From Hysterium pulicare CBS 123377 (Eukaryota; Ascomycota; Dothideomycetes; Hysteriales; Hysteriaceae), in NCBI GenBank assembly GCA_000467715.1, contig AJFK01000095.1:122516-186515 (forward strand): a stretch of 64,000 bases of DNA, given 5' to 3'. Positions within the stretch are counted from its first letter, which is position 1. Every line of letters starts with the position of its first letter. The position numbers and the translations under genes are program-made. The notes under the pieces were generated by a model. The model ran no database searches. It was given only the letters and a program-made list of their open reading frames with translations, and was not told where the DNA came from. Below, piece by piece: positions 22,555 to 34,684 of the stretch.

Positions 22555-23386
22555 TCAACTTGGTATCCAGTCTGCATTCTGCACTTCGGTCTCACACCCG
22601 CCACCCGCACACATTCTCCCACTCGTGCCCTCTTCACTAGTTCGCTCAACTGTCCCATTACCCTTCAACCAACAATTTGCCCCATGATTATTTACATACG
22701 AATTAGACAGATCATCGCCGATTGTGAAAGCAATGCATCGCTTCTCCTGTCCATTTACATAATTCAGCGACACGCATGCATCGACGCAGTCTTGCAGAGA
22801 GTAGGCAATGAGCGCTGAAATGTCGCCTCCCTCATAGTTGGTCTGACTATGACATCTAAAGTACGTCCCTCTGTCCCAGGCTTCAAGCAGGACTTCTGTG
22901 CCATCTGTATTGTTCGGTGGACAAGCATTGGAGATGCGTGCTACGGTGGAGGGAACGGGAGGCGTATACGTTGGTGTTAGTGCGGAGTTGATGGAGCTTG
23001 TTGTCGGTGAAGTGGCGGGTGTTGCTGCTTGAACCGTGATAGTATCCGATCTTTCAAATGTCAGTGACTCAAGATCAAGTAGAACGCAGAGTAGTCTCGC
23101 AAGCAGCGGAAGAAATAATCGCTGACTTTGCGTTCTGAACAGCGAGCGATCCGCCAACACCGCCCCCTACAGCTGCGCCAATCACTACGATTGAAAGGAC
23201 GATGAGCAACCAGAAAGTAGGTCTTTGGAGTCCCAAGATCCTCTTTTCTGGTGGTCCATACCCTTGGTATCCAGACCAAGCCTCAGCTGGCCCTTTCGGT
23301 TGATGTCCTAGCTGTTGAGGGTGATTATAGTATCCCTGGGGAACCTCAAGACCGTCTTGATGGTATGTCTGGGGAGCATCTGCCAT
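22555..23386 (-). CDS. Type II membrane protein with Cys-rich ectodomain
   Basis: Two exons (23386-23127, 23050-22555) give 251 aa. A Pro/Gly/Tyr/Gln-rich cytosolic N-terminus leads to KRILGLQRPTFWLLIVL, then a TM helix (about 57-82) with GGGVGG repeats. This is a very common layout in filamentous ascomycetes. A Thr/Pro/Ser stalk follows, then an ectodomain with about nine Cys, including CVDAC and CAGGGC, and motifs such as YFRCHSQTN and CIAFTIG that recall the PAN/apple-like domains of this group. Function is unknown; a wall-sensing or carbohydrate-binding role is possible. Confidence 0.75.
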
Positions 23387-25795
23387 GGCAACGCGGATGA
23401 GGAATTAGAAAATAGAAAGGTTGAGGTGACGAGAGGAGAAAGCCATAGCGGGGGAACAGGGTTGGAATGGGTTGGAAGTGCTAATATGCACATGCGGCCA
23501 AGAGAAGGATGCGGTCAGGATCCTGTATGGACTCGATGGTAGAGCTCTTTCTCCGCCTTTCAGGCCGTTGGAAAATCTTCTACCCTTCTCAAAATAAGGC
23601 ATTACTGCAAGGCATTCCTCTAATCTCTTTCAAAAAATCGTGCTTCATAAAGAGCATACTTTGATCTCGCTAACCATTCGATACTGTTTAAGAGGCTGGC
23701 TCGTTCTGTTCCAAACGCAGAATCGTGTGATGACGATGGTTCGATATGGATAAGATGGACGAAGGCGAATACAATGGCGTCCAATAACGCTCCAACGATC
23801 TCAGCCTTGCAGAAATGGCCCCTTCAAACGGAGAAACGCAGTAGATTCGACTGATCTTCTCCAATGGTTCCATGGACTTCCTCGCTACAGATATCGGTCT
23901 TTGAAGATAGGCGGCTTGAACCGAGTGTAGTGATCCATAGGACGACCGCATCCACCATAAGTGCGCCTGGGCATTCTTGAGACTTCGCGTTGATCGCCGC
24001 TTCCGGACCAACCAATGCTCCATGTAACCTATGTGGACATTTAACTCAGTCATCCTGGCAAAGAAATACTACATACCTAGAGCGTTATGAATGAAGTGTT
24101 GTATCATTGCATGGTGATGCTGAAGTAAGTGTGTATACGGAGCGGAAGAACCATGCAGCGAACGAATCACAACCAGGTGCTACTCACCTCGATATAATTT
24201 ATGCACTGAACCTGAATCGTCTTCTGGACTTATGTTATCAAGTGTAGTACTTATCAATTCTTCTACTTATGCATTCTTCTTCATGTGAGTGGAGATGAGA
24301 AGGAGTGGGGTGATTATTATGGGTAAGGTTTGGATAATCAGGCGTTGAGGCGGAATGGAGGATTCGATATCGGATTTGAGGCGGAAAGATTGCGAATAGA
24401 TCAGGTCTCAGGATCTAGTTCTCTCAACGCTGCTTTCAAATCCTCGAGGAGCAGCCAGCTGGGCGGCGAACCTAAGACCGTCGATGAGAAAAGGAAAGCA
24501 CGATACCACCACCTCTCCTCATTCCACAGGGCAATGCATCTCATAGACTCAAACGTCCTAGTCGGAGCCAATGGCCTACCCTCCACAGGATCAACCACAC
24601 TACTCTCCTTTTTTGCTCCCTCCTCCTCACCACCCATACTCTTCCTCTCCCAATCTCCAAGAGCTACACTCTGTACCCACACAACCAGCGCCTCGGCCCC
24701 AGCCTCCCCCTATTCTTCGTCCCTTCTTCAAGCAAGAAAAGAAATATTCGAAACCTCTATCCGATGATAAGAGCGAGTAAAAGCACATGCTATTCCTCTT
24801 CGCCTTCTCCCTCGCCTTCTTCTCCTTTGTGGTCTTCGCGATGGTTGAGGAATGTAGGCACTTTGGGGGAGCAGATCGCTGAGATGGAATCCTATTGCTG
24901 GGTGCTTTTTCTTTGCCCCGTGGACTAAGTATAGGAAGGGCATACCAGAACGAAGAGTGTTGTGTTATTGAGGGATACTGGAGGATGCGGCAAGTTTGGC
25001 TGGTGTGCTTGGGCGGGGGGCTGGGGAGAGGGTGGAAGGGATTGGAGAGGGTGGAGAGGGTGAAGGAGATGAAGAGGGCGGAACGATATGGTCGAAGAGA
25101 TTAGGTAGGTTTGAGCGTTCAAGATGGATGAGCTTTCGAAGGAAGTGCTCTACGGCTGGTAGTCGAAGCTTGCAAGGTTAGCTTAATTCGCGAGTACGAA
25201 CCTGGATAAGAAGCATACCCCAGATATGCCATCTAGTTGGTCGGTAGTAGAAGACATGTAGTCATCAAGTCACAAAAGACAGGACGAAGTAAAAGTGCAC
25301 GACCTCGGTTCAGTGCCTATACTAAGCTAACTAATAAACGTACACTCCCCCACTCTCATTTATCTTGCATCAATGGACTAGGCATAAGTAATGCCCGTAA
25401 ACCAGCTAGCCGTACAGCTAGCTCCCATTCTCTCTTGACCCACGCCCGGGTCAATCGAGAAATCCACCCATCAGTAAACGCCGATATAAAACAAAGCACC
25501 AAAAAAGTAAAGTGAATTGACAGATAGGAAAAGATGAGGTAGAGTCTGAGGTAAGACAGAGGAAATATACAAGGAGTATGGTGCTGTGGTGGAGGTAATA
25601 TGTTTGTTCAAGCATGCAACATCAGTGTCTTTCCTGTTTTTAACTTTTTGACTTTTGTGTATCGAGGGGAGATGGTTAATGTTGAACCAAAAAGTGAACT
25701 GAGTAGAAGATCACCAAGAATTGGTCCAGCCGTCATCCATCTCTTTCGGATAAGAAGTTAAAGTCTTCAAATGTATAGACGCAAGCACGATAGTG
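23387..25795. other. 2.4-kb gap with weak ORFs only
   Basis: Two frames deserve mention. One starts at 24571 (+) with MAYPPQDQPHYSPFL, is Pro-rich, and is followed in another frame at 24788 by a short hydrophobic segment (MLFLFAFSLAFFSFVVFAMV); the two could be exons of a small membrane protein, but no good splice pair links them. The other is a minus-strand frame at 23688-24053 with no known domain. Plus-strand G-rich sequence lies at 25005-25080. The cyclin 3' UTR probably lies near 25600-25795. Confidence 0.3.
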
Positions 25796-27967
25796 CTATA
25801 AAACGCCTTCCCACATGCCGGGTCCTTGTCGTCTGAACGGTTCAACAGCTTCACTCGCACAACATGTCCTCTTCCGTCCAAGATCTTTCTGAATAGGTAA
25901 GCGCGCCTCCGGCACCGTGGTCTTCGGGGACTGCAGCCCCTTGGGCCCAGTGCATGACGAAGGTGTCCTACCTCCGGATGGAGAGAGCATGAATGATTGA
26001 GCGATCGACCTGTCCGCAAGGACAGTCTTTTGACCCCGGAGAAAGGATGTTGAACGAGAATTGTGGAGCAAGTGGCGGACATTCTGTTGCAGGTCGACGG
26101 AGGATCGGCCTCGCTTTCGGCTCGTCTGAACGCCGATAGGAACTGAAACAGCCACTGGGCTTTCGTATCTGACAGGTGAAGTCGCCTCGACGTCATCAAT
26201 GTGGAAGCTCTCCAGATCAGGCGAAGACATTGGTTCCGTAGCCATGAATTCAGGTGCCTCCTTACACTTCTGCAACGCCGGGTATGGAAGTCTCGCGCTG
26301 CGGCATGTCGCCAATCGGGCCAGTTTGGCCTGATTCGGCGCCCAGCCTACGGATGAGACGGATGAGATTGATGAAGCCCGGGAAGAACGTGAAGAGGTAT
26401 CCAAGATCATAGACTCTGGAGAAGATGCTGACGAAGTAGTAGAGTGCGCAATCGATGGTCGCCTGCCAGCGAACTGATAAGCTTCCAAGCCATTCTTGAC
26501 CGCAGGGTTGAACTGGTCGACACATGAGCGAGCCAAAGAGGAGCTTTGTGCCTGTGCCATTGCCGAGCACATCGAGGGACGTCTTGATCCAAATCCCATA
26601 GCACTCGCTGCAGGAGTGTTAGAGAGGACAGATTGAGGCGTCAAAGTAGGAGTCGGCAATGGAGCCATGCGTGCCAAGGTTGGCGTTGGTGGAAGAACAT
26701 CGGTTTTAGGTTCCAGAAAGCGTGGTATCCTATAGTGTGGTGTTGGAGTGGGTGTAGTCTCTTGCGAGCTGGAGCCCCCGGGAAGCGGAAGAGGAGAGCG
26801 GACAGGAATGTGGAGGATGTCTCCAACCTCCATCTTCACCTCTGTGCGGACTGGGGTGACTGGTGCCCGAGGAGAGCTATCAACGATGTCCAGTTCAGGC
26901 GTCAAATGTGGGATGATAGCTCGCCACGAATTGAAGGCGACGCTGATTGGACATGGTCCAGGAGATGGAGGAGTGTTCGAAGGGGTATGCTTGAGAACAA
27001 TCTCCTGCCATCTTTCCCAGACTGGGTCGGTGATGTGGAGTTTCCAATTGACAGCCGCAAGAAAAGCCATTTCATTCGTATTGATTTCGCAGACTTTTAG
27101 GCCTGAAATTTTGCTCCAAGCTCGCGCAGAATAGTTGCGATCTTGCAAGTACTTTGACGCCAAAATAAGCGCCGCCAAGAACATGCGTCGACCACATTGC
27201 AACGCGCGAAGAGACTGCATATCCTCAGGTTGCTCCATGGTGAAGTCGTGTTTGGGCACGTGAGACTTGATAAGAACGAGGTAGTAGAGCGCAACTTGGA
27301 GCGTTGAATAACTCGTCCGAGATCGGCGCAAAGTTTCTTGGATGAAGGTCCTAAGAGGAAGAACACCTCGTCCAGTAGCTGCCTCACAGCGGCTTGAGGG
27401 GACAGAGAGAGGCCATATTACCTCCACCATTTGAGTTGCAGAATCTTGAAAGACGAACGCCTTAGTAAAAGAACGAAGGTAAGAAGAGACGAAAGAATAA
27501 TACTAACCGACTAGACAATCCACGAAGGTGAGCTTCCGCTCGCATTGTCGAATCAATTGAGGAGGAGGGCGGTGATTGACGGTACTTGATGATCTTCGAG
27601 GATGTTGACGCTGATCAGCTGGCACAGGGATGTCGGTCCTCAACGGAGGCAATACCCTCTCCGAAGTAGTCTCTTGGCATGTCGGAGGCTGGTAGCGAGG
27701 ATAGGTGCTCACTCTGGTAATCGGCGCGAAAGACGTTGCGTTCACGTCGTTGCACGATGCAGGTGCTCTGGTCCTCGAAGAACTCCAATCATCTGACTCC
27801 CACCCAACATGAACGGAAGTTGAACTGGAAGAGCTAATACTGGATGTCTGGGATGATGTAGCATCTACTGAAAAGACAGAGGATGATGATGATGAGGCGG
27901 ATGACGAGATAGATGAGGCATAGGGATGACTTGTACTAAGTATCTGATGCTGAATGTCGAGGCTCAT
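25796..27967 (-). CDS. Pho85-type (PCL/Pho80-like) cyclin
   Basis: Two exons (27967-27508, 27444-25796; 63-bp intron) give 702 aa. An N-terminal Ser-rich region (about 10-60) precedes the cyclin box, which starts at the splice (KLTFVDCLV joined to DSATQMVEVIWPLS) and continues through TSYSTLQVALYYLVLIKS, RMFLAALILASKYLQD and NEMAFLAAVNWKLHI. These blocks identify the Pcl1/Pcl2-like G1/S branch. The C-terminal 400 residues are long, disordered and rich in Ser/Thr-Pro sites, suiting regulation by CDK phosphorylation and degradation. About 3.4 kb of gene-free DNA lies upstream. Confidence 0.9.
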
Positions 27968-30900
27968 GATGAAAGAGGAAAGGTTTAAGGAGCAACAGCA
28001 CCAACGTAGAATTAGAAGTGAGCGGAGAGGGTGAGTACTTGTTGAAATTACTTTATCGTGCTTAACCCAATAGGGAAAATTACGAGTGGTAATACAACGG
28101 AAGGAGATCAAGAGATCGTGGGGTGACCAGGAGATTAACCGATAGACAAACCGTTCGGAAGTATGCCCTACGCCGTTTTTTGTATGATTTCGGCAGATGA
28201 CCGATATCTTTTTCTTCTGCAGTTCTTTTGGAAATCTGGTCTTTCCTTTCGGGAGTATTTGTATGATGTTGTTTGGGACACTAGACGTCGGTCTGGCGAT
28301 CCAATGGAGGATTCGGAGTCGGGGTAGCAGAATAGAATACGGAGTATCAGGTAGGGACGATTGACAGCAGGCTCACGGGTTAAGACGTCGTCCGAGCAAA
28401 TCGAATTGCGTAGATGGGTTTCAACCGCTAGCCGTAGATGACTCCAGTCACCGTCTGCCGCAGAATCACTGGAACAAGACCTTGTGAGAGACCGATCCGC
28501 AATGCGCTTCGAAAGAATCAGCCCTTAGGATAGCAGTTGCTACCGTAAAAGCCAAGAGAATCGAAGATTTGCGGGGATCTAGCAGGCGGCACCTCCGTTG
28601 GCGATGGTCTTGTATCCGGAGGTGGCAGTAATATCTGAGTGACGGCTGACTGGAGTCTTGGGAATCATGGGGTACATTGTGGCTTTCTGAATCGATAAAT
28701 GAAGTGTTCCTAGGTGATGACTAACCTCCACAGAAGAGTCACCAAGTAAAAAGTAGCTTCAGTTAACTTGAAGGGAGATCCAGAGTTATCTTGAGGTTGT
28801 TTTGGGAATTATTATAGTGAGGTTGAGAGAATATCTCGAAGGAAGGTCGTTTGGGTGTTTGATGTGGTTGGCAGGAGAGGCGGTGGGGGAGTGGTTGGAT
28901 GGCTCGGTGAGGCTGTCGCAATCGAGTAAACGAGGCAACGCCGACGAGTCGGTAATGGCGGTGGAAGAGGTCGATGTACGAATAGAAAAAAATGCACTGG
29001 GCCGGCGCAGGTATTAAAGAAGGTCCAGTGTGAGTGAATGACTGACTGGTATGAGTCTTTGCAAGGCGGCAACGGAGCAGTGGCGGCAAGTGTCGGGGCG
29101 TTTGCGAAACAAAGCTGCTGCTGCTGGCTGAACAAAGACCAGGTAACAAACGGTAGAGGGGAGAGTGGGCCAAATGACTATGATGATTGAACTGAAGGAA
29201 GAAACAGAGCGTGCGAGCTGTCTAGATGCCCCAGGGCTCTGATGGTGGTATTGACGGGGCCATTTTGCTGTGCAGTGAGGAGAGAGGTTCGAGGGAGGCG
29301 AGGGTTATTATCATCCTCGATGCACCACACCCGCCCCCGTTAGAGTCATCTCATGGTCGTGGTCCGTGAGTCGCCACCACTCGCGCCTTTTGCAGTAATT
29401 ATTCTTCACATCATTGGCTTCGGTTTTTTCATTTGCTATTTGCTTCACATCACCATCCCACAGGCCATGAATTTCTGTGCGAAACATAGCGGGTTACGGC
29501 CTCTTCGTTGTCGCAGTTTGCGAGGGCAGACAGCGGGAGAACAGACGAGTGTGTTCAGATTGATGCGCCGGCAGCCTAGGGGAGCCTGCGATGCCAACTC
29601 TGCGCTTCCAAGCTGCAACAACACCGCCGCCTCTGCCTCTCTCTGCCTGGGGCTGAGCTCCATCCTCAACTTTGGAAGCACGCACGCAAGGTGGCTGATA
29701 ATCCTTCTAAAATTCAGGAGAAGCATCGCAACCTGGGAATTTGGAAGTCATCGTCCCGGAGGTTTGCGTCAGCGCAAGGAGAGAGTTCCGTGGACTGAGC
29801 AAACCTCAGCTCCGTTCTTCGTTGATTGCGTCTGTGCAGGGTGCCCGGCGTTCAGGAGCTGAGGAACCAATGATGGCGAGGCTATTCTGGATTTCCCCTC
29901 ACACAAATCCGTGCAGCTCTGCGATAGGCTCATCTCAGCTAGCCTTCAAGATAGCTCCGAGCCTGAAAAGGACGCTTGTACTTGAAATGTATGAATTTAC
30001 TGTGTAAGAAGAAGTGCCCCAAGCAGCTAATTTCACTGTGTTGGGATGGATTAGCCACATATTCAATCAGGCTTCCAGGTCTTCCCGATCGGATGGGGCC
30101 TCCGTATTGCTGTCCACCTGCAAGCTCCTGAAAGTGCGACCAGCTCAAGCCCTCAGGGTGGTGCAGAATTCATATGGATATGACGGCTCCCCCGTGCAAC
30201 TTGCGACCCCCCACATGCAAATGTAGCTGAAGCCGTGTTAGGAGCGAGCAGAGGCAGGAGGCATCCGAAGTTTGAGAGGTCTCCACAGGCAGAAGCAGCC
30301 GTGGCGCAAAGCGCATTTGGATTTGGGCTGGCTGGTTGCTGGTGGGTTGGGTTGATGATGACACGCAGCATGGCTTGCTGAGACGGAAGCGTCTGGAGAC
30401 AACAAGACCACTTCGATTTACTCGATGCGTACCGATGCGCCGTGGGAATAAAACATGCCGGAAAAGCCCTGACCATCTCCCTCCAACCTGCAGCAATTTC
30501 GCCCGTTGTTGCTGATTGAGTCCACAGGTCCCGCTTGCTTGCAGCCATACGTGGCCGATTGTCGGCGCCGAACTCTTCCGAACTCGCCCCCTGCCACAAA
30601 GAAAATTTCTAGGACGTGGTGGCGCTGAGTCAACACTGCTCATTTCGGCCTAGCCCTGCTCTTCTGCCTGCCTGCTGGGCAAGACGAAGCGGCACATGGC
30701 GTGAAAGTGTTAGACAGTCAACGTGACCATGGGGCTACCTTCGGCATGGCGACGTTGGTGGCCAGCGTGACCTAGATACGATTCATTCCAAGGTTGTGAG
30801 CATTAAAACTTGATGGATGAAGTGAGCACGGCGCTGAAGGCAAGGCTGCAGCCTGCTCAAAAAGCCTTGTCGGATCCAGTCACTTGATTTGAAACCCGAT

Positions 30901-31414
30901 CACTGATGAAGCTCCGATCCGGGATGAGTCGGAGTCATCGTTGCCTGTGACGAATATCGCCAAGACTAGAAGTTCGGCATTGAGATGAGTGGCGACGATG
31001 AGAAGGCGAGAGGAGGCGCCGATTCACCGGTGAGAAGAACCTGAGGCTTCAAAAGCGTTCGAACGACGACCAGGTTGAAGCCCGAGCAGATAAGCGTGTG
31101 GATCTAGGTACATGGATCGATTATGACACTGTACATGAGAAGGATATGGAAAGACTGATAAGAGATTCATAGCCACAAAAATGAATGTACCATGGCTGAA
31201 GCGATGTTGTGATACTAACGGACGCCAAAATCCGATCTTGAATCCATGGAAATGCTAAGGATAGGAACACAGATTCTACCGTCGCAAACATACATACACG
31301 TGTTGCCAAACACAAGTCCAAAGAAGTGGATGGAAAATTACTTGCGGTTAGAGAAGGTAGGACACATCTGATGGTCGTTCATGCCTCAGGCTTTCTCCGT
31401 CATTGCACGCGTTT
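27968..31414. other. 3.4-kb gene-free upstream region of the cyclin
   Basis: Short frames on both strands (for example 28763-29173 minus, 29353-29862 plus, 30153-30643 minus) overlap one another and have no known domain. A frame from the ATG at 29353 begins with a hydrophobic stretch but then becomes low in coding character. I see no RNA gene or mobile element. Long upstream regions are usual for fungal G1 cyclins, so it may be a complex promoter or hold a long non-coding RNA. Confidence 0.35.
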
Positions 31415-33057
31415 TCAGTCAGCAGCCGGTTTTCCAAGTAGCCATGCTTCTTCCGCGCTTTGAGCACCAGGAATACTAGATTTATCAAAACGCGATTGGG
31501 ATGAACCTTCGTCGAAGTGCGACAACGCAGATACTTTTGTCCAACCACTGGACCCGGAGCCCCCATACGTACATAACGTTCTGGCATCGCTGCCTAAGTC
31601 GACCTGGGAGTCCAACACAGGTAGCGCTGAATTCCTCCAAGAGGTGTGAGGCTTTTCAACGACGGCTATCTCGTTACTCCCAGCAGCTGAACGGACGTTC
31701 GCTGTGGCTTCATTGATCGACGCATTTCCTGTGAGACTACCTTCTTCCGTGGTGGCTGCAAAAGGACAGGGTGCCAACCGTTGGGGCAGTGTAGTAGTCG
31801 CATGGGGTGATTGCGGATGGCTCGACGACATACTGGTAACATGTCCACCATTGTTGGTATTACCATGGACTAGGTCCAAGCGCAAAGAGTGTTCTTTGCT
31901 TGCAACTCGTTCGTCTGCATGAGCTTCAGCACGTGCAGTATTAAAAATGGTTGGGAGCTCGTCCAAAGCATCAGCGGAAGCGACATTCTTGGGCACAGCT
32001 TGCTTGGCTACCACTCCTTGGGGATCAATTTGGCGAAACATGTCCATCGGATCGAACCAGGTCCGGACCTGTTGAAGTCTAACTTTGTCGTCGACGGTAG
32101 CAATCGTCACTCCCTCAATATCAATTGGACCACCGTGAGCCCTAGCCGTGACCTTCTCTCCCTTGCTAAACAAAAATCAGCTTTGTATATAATGGCACGA
32201 TCTTGCACCACTCACTTGTTCAATCCTACATAGTCGTTCTTCATTACTCCCCAGTGACGCCACCGGAATGCAACCTGCGGCGGCCCGCTATATACTTCAA
32301 GAACCTCCCAAGCAAATTGCGGCATCATGCGCTTGAAACTCTTATGACTTGATGCGAAGTCAGAATGTTCTGGGCTGTAGTACTCGTTCGGACTAATGAG
32401 CGAATTGTAGGTTCCGACTTTCAACATATGCTCCGCCGACTGCGGCTCGCCGCTTCCAACAGCAAAAGAGTAGTTTTCCGGATCGATAGTTCTCCAGTCG
32501 GACAGGTTGGGTTTGAAGGAAGCTTCAACTTCCCAATTCTTGACCAGATTCTGGACCAGCTCGGGAAGACTGCCGGCTGCATGGGACACCCTTTTGGCTT
32601 TTCGCTAAGTCAGTTCCAAATCACTTTAAAGATCAACGTACCACTCAGATCTATGCCATGGTCGGAGTTGAAGTGAAGATAATGGAAGAGATGCCGATTG
32701 GGATGTATACAGATAGTAATGGTTCCATTGCAACGGAGCGTAGGGGAGTTGAGAACAATGCAAAAGAAGTCCAATTTTTTACAATCTTGAAACAATTTAG
32801 AGGGAAGATATAGATAAAACGACGTGCGATCGGTTAATTTATAGGAAGAGAACTAGTACCTGAAGGATAAGACAACCTATATAAGGCGAAGAAACAGAAC
32901 AAGACTCACTCTCTTCAAAGACTTTACGAGTCATTGAGTAATCAGGAGCTCTTCCATATCGCCACTTAGCTTGATGGTCCTTCAATACTGCATTAGGATC
33001 GGTGAGATAGTCAGGAAGCTCTGGCTTGGGAGCCGACGGAGTTTTGACGGAAGTCAT
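31415..33057 (-). CDS. Pathogen-related-protein homologue with C-terminal extension
   Basis: The middle part matches the family of barley-type pathogen-related proteins (SnoaL/NTF2-like fold): KWRYGRAPDYS, AGSLPELVQNLVKNWEVEAS, FAWEVLEVYSGPPQVAFRWR and DMFRQIDP. The only frame-consistent GT-AG model is 33057-32860, 32604-32216, 32165-31415 (445 aa). Intron 2 (50 bp) is secure. Intron 1 (255 bp) is not: the obvious donor GTGAGT at 32909 leaves the wrong phase for either acceptor, and the model inserts about 20 odd residues after VFEES. The last roughly 160 residues are low-complexity and absent from plant members. Function is unknown in fungi. Confidence 0.65.
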
Positions 33058-34684
33058 TCTCGGGGCCCTTTGACTGTATATTGTAGTTGAGCACCAAAAA
33101 GAAAGATGGAAGGAATAGAGTGAGGATAGAGATAGTTCAGAATGATGGAATTGTTGGATGAGGCAGTCTGAATATAAACAAAGCGAGCCGTTGGATGAGT
33201 ACTGACGCCCCCTGATGAATGATGGGTGATAATAAACGTGGGAAGAAGCAGAGGAAGCAGAGATAAGTTTCTCAGGACGAAAAGGTACGTCAAATAGAGA
33301 AATAAGCTCACGGAACAGGCTAGGAGCGCACCTGGCGAGAGTAATTCTAGACCGAAATGTAAACCATGCCCCGGTTGTGCTTCCTGCGGTATATGCATGT
33401 CATGAAAGACTCCTTTGCCTCAGCAAGCCATCCAACTAGATTCGGGCAATGGTCCCTGGATCAGCGCCGCGTGTAACGACGATATCGTTTTGAGATGGTC
33501 GAATTGCCATCATTGAAGACTGTGCAATTCACCTGTTGCCATGCGAGGTCTGGATTTCGCCAGGAGCTGTTGGGGGACCCGTAAATCAGTAATACAGGGT
33601 GTAAGCAAAGTGCTGTATTTTAATTAAGCAGTCATGCAACACCATTCTGTGTCTCCTCTTCCTAACCTGATATGTTAATTTGCCGAGTTCCTTCATGGTT
33701 ATCATCTTCGGTCTTGCTTGATTATGGTCAATGTCCCATATGGATGAACGTTGAGACGGGACCAAGGGATTTGAGTCAATGAAAGGTGGACAAGGTAAGG
33801 CAAGTTCGAAGTCCAAGCCGCGGAAGATGCGAGGATGAGAAGTGAATTCTAATCTATGTACAGTGATAGAAAGAGACATGTGGAAGGTCATAGGAATTCC
33901 CTGCCGTCGCAGCAGCGGATTTCATGGCAGAGTAGTGAAGTGAATCTCGACAGAACGAACAGAAGATCAGAGCTTAGGTTCAGGCTAGCCGTTTGCGATG
34001 AAGCCGTCGATTCTTCAACAGAAGCCTCGACTCCACGTCTTCAAGATACTCCGTACGTGGCACGCGACATTCTTGAGATCGTCTGCGGTCTGGTATTCCC
34101 TGCGTTCAAATTGCAAATGAACATGGCGTAAGGTACATACCAGTTGCTAGTCCAACACAAAATGCAGTCATGATGTTTCTCTCGCCTTGAGGACATTGAT
34201 GACCCCTCCGATCGACATCAGGATTGATATGTTCAAATGACTAACCCTCGCGGACTTGTGGCTACCTAGGTACTTGCATCAACGTTCCGATATTTTTCGC
34301 ACGATATTTAACTTCCAACGTCGAATACAGGGAAGTCTGTTAGTCTATTCTTAGCAAGGAATGTTAGCAATGAGTGCACCCGCTGGGACCCTTCTATCTA
34401 TGTGTTTTTGGCAGGTCAAACACCCTTGAGGTGTTTGCAAAGTGTTAAAATGCTGATATTTGCCTTTGTGACTGTTTAGAGGTCTAATATCAGAACATGT
34501 AATGGCTTTTGGTTAACTAGAAGTGCTCCTCCACGTGACCACGCATATCCCGCCAAGAATATGACGTCGTGTTTGTATTCTCCAAAACCCCAGACATCAA
34601 CCTGTTCGCACCGTCTGCTAACCAATCCTCCACGGACTTCTGGATCTCCAAATCCCTTTTTCGAAGTTTTTGAAGCCCGCGAAC
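33058..34684. other. Intergenic, nothing recognised
   Basis: This is the divergent space between the pathogen-related homologue and the PIP-kinase-like gene. The hydrophobic antisense frame at 33054-33398 overlaps the promoter of the former and has no homologue I know. Nothing else stands out. Confidence 0.4.

Noticed and set aside
24401-24682. Minus-strand ORF at 24.4-24.7 kb as a gene
   Set aside because: It overlaps two plus-strand frames of similar length, has no ATG start and no recognisable domain. I could not decide between strands.
27503-28111. Long Ser-rich ORF as a separate gene before the cyclin
   Set aside because: Its end joins the cyclin box in frame by a 63-bp intron, so it is the first exon of the cyclin.
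32610-32795. Minus-strand 61-codon ORF inside the pathogen-related gene's first intron
   Set aside because: No domain, no ATG, and splicing it in does not give the right phase into the next exon.
33054-33398. Hydrophobic 114-codon minus-strand ORF
   Set aside because: It overlaps the start and promoter of the pathogen-related gene and resembles no known protein.
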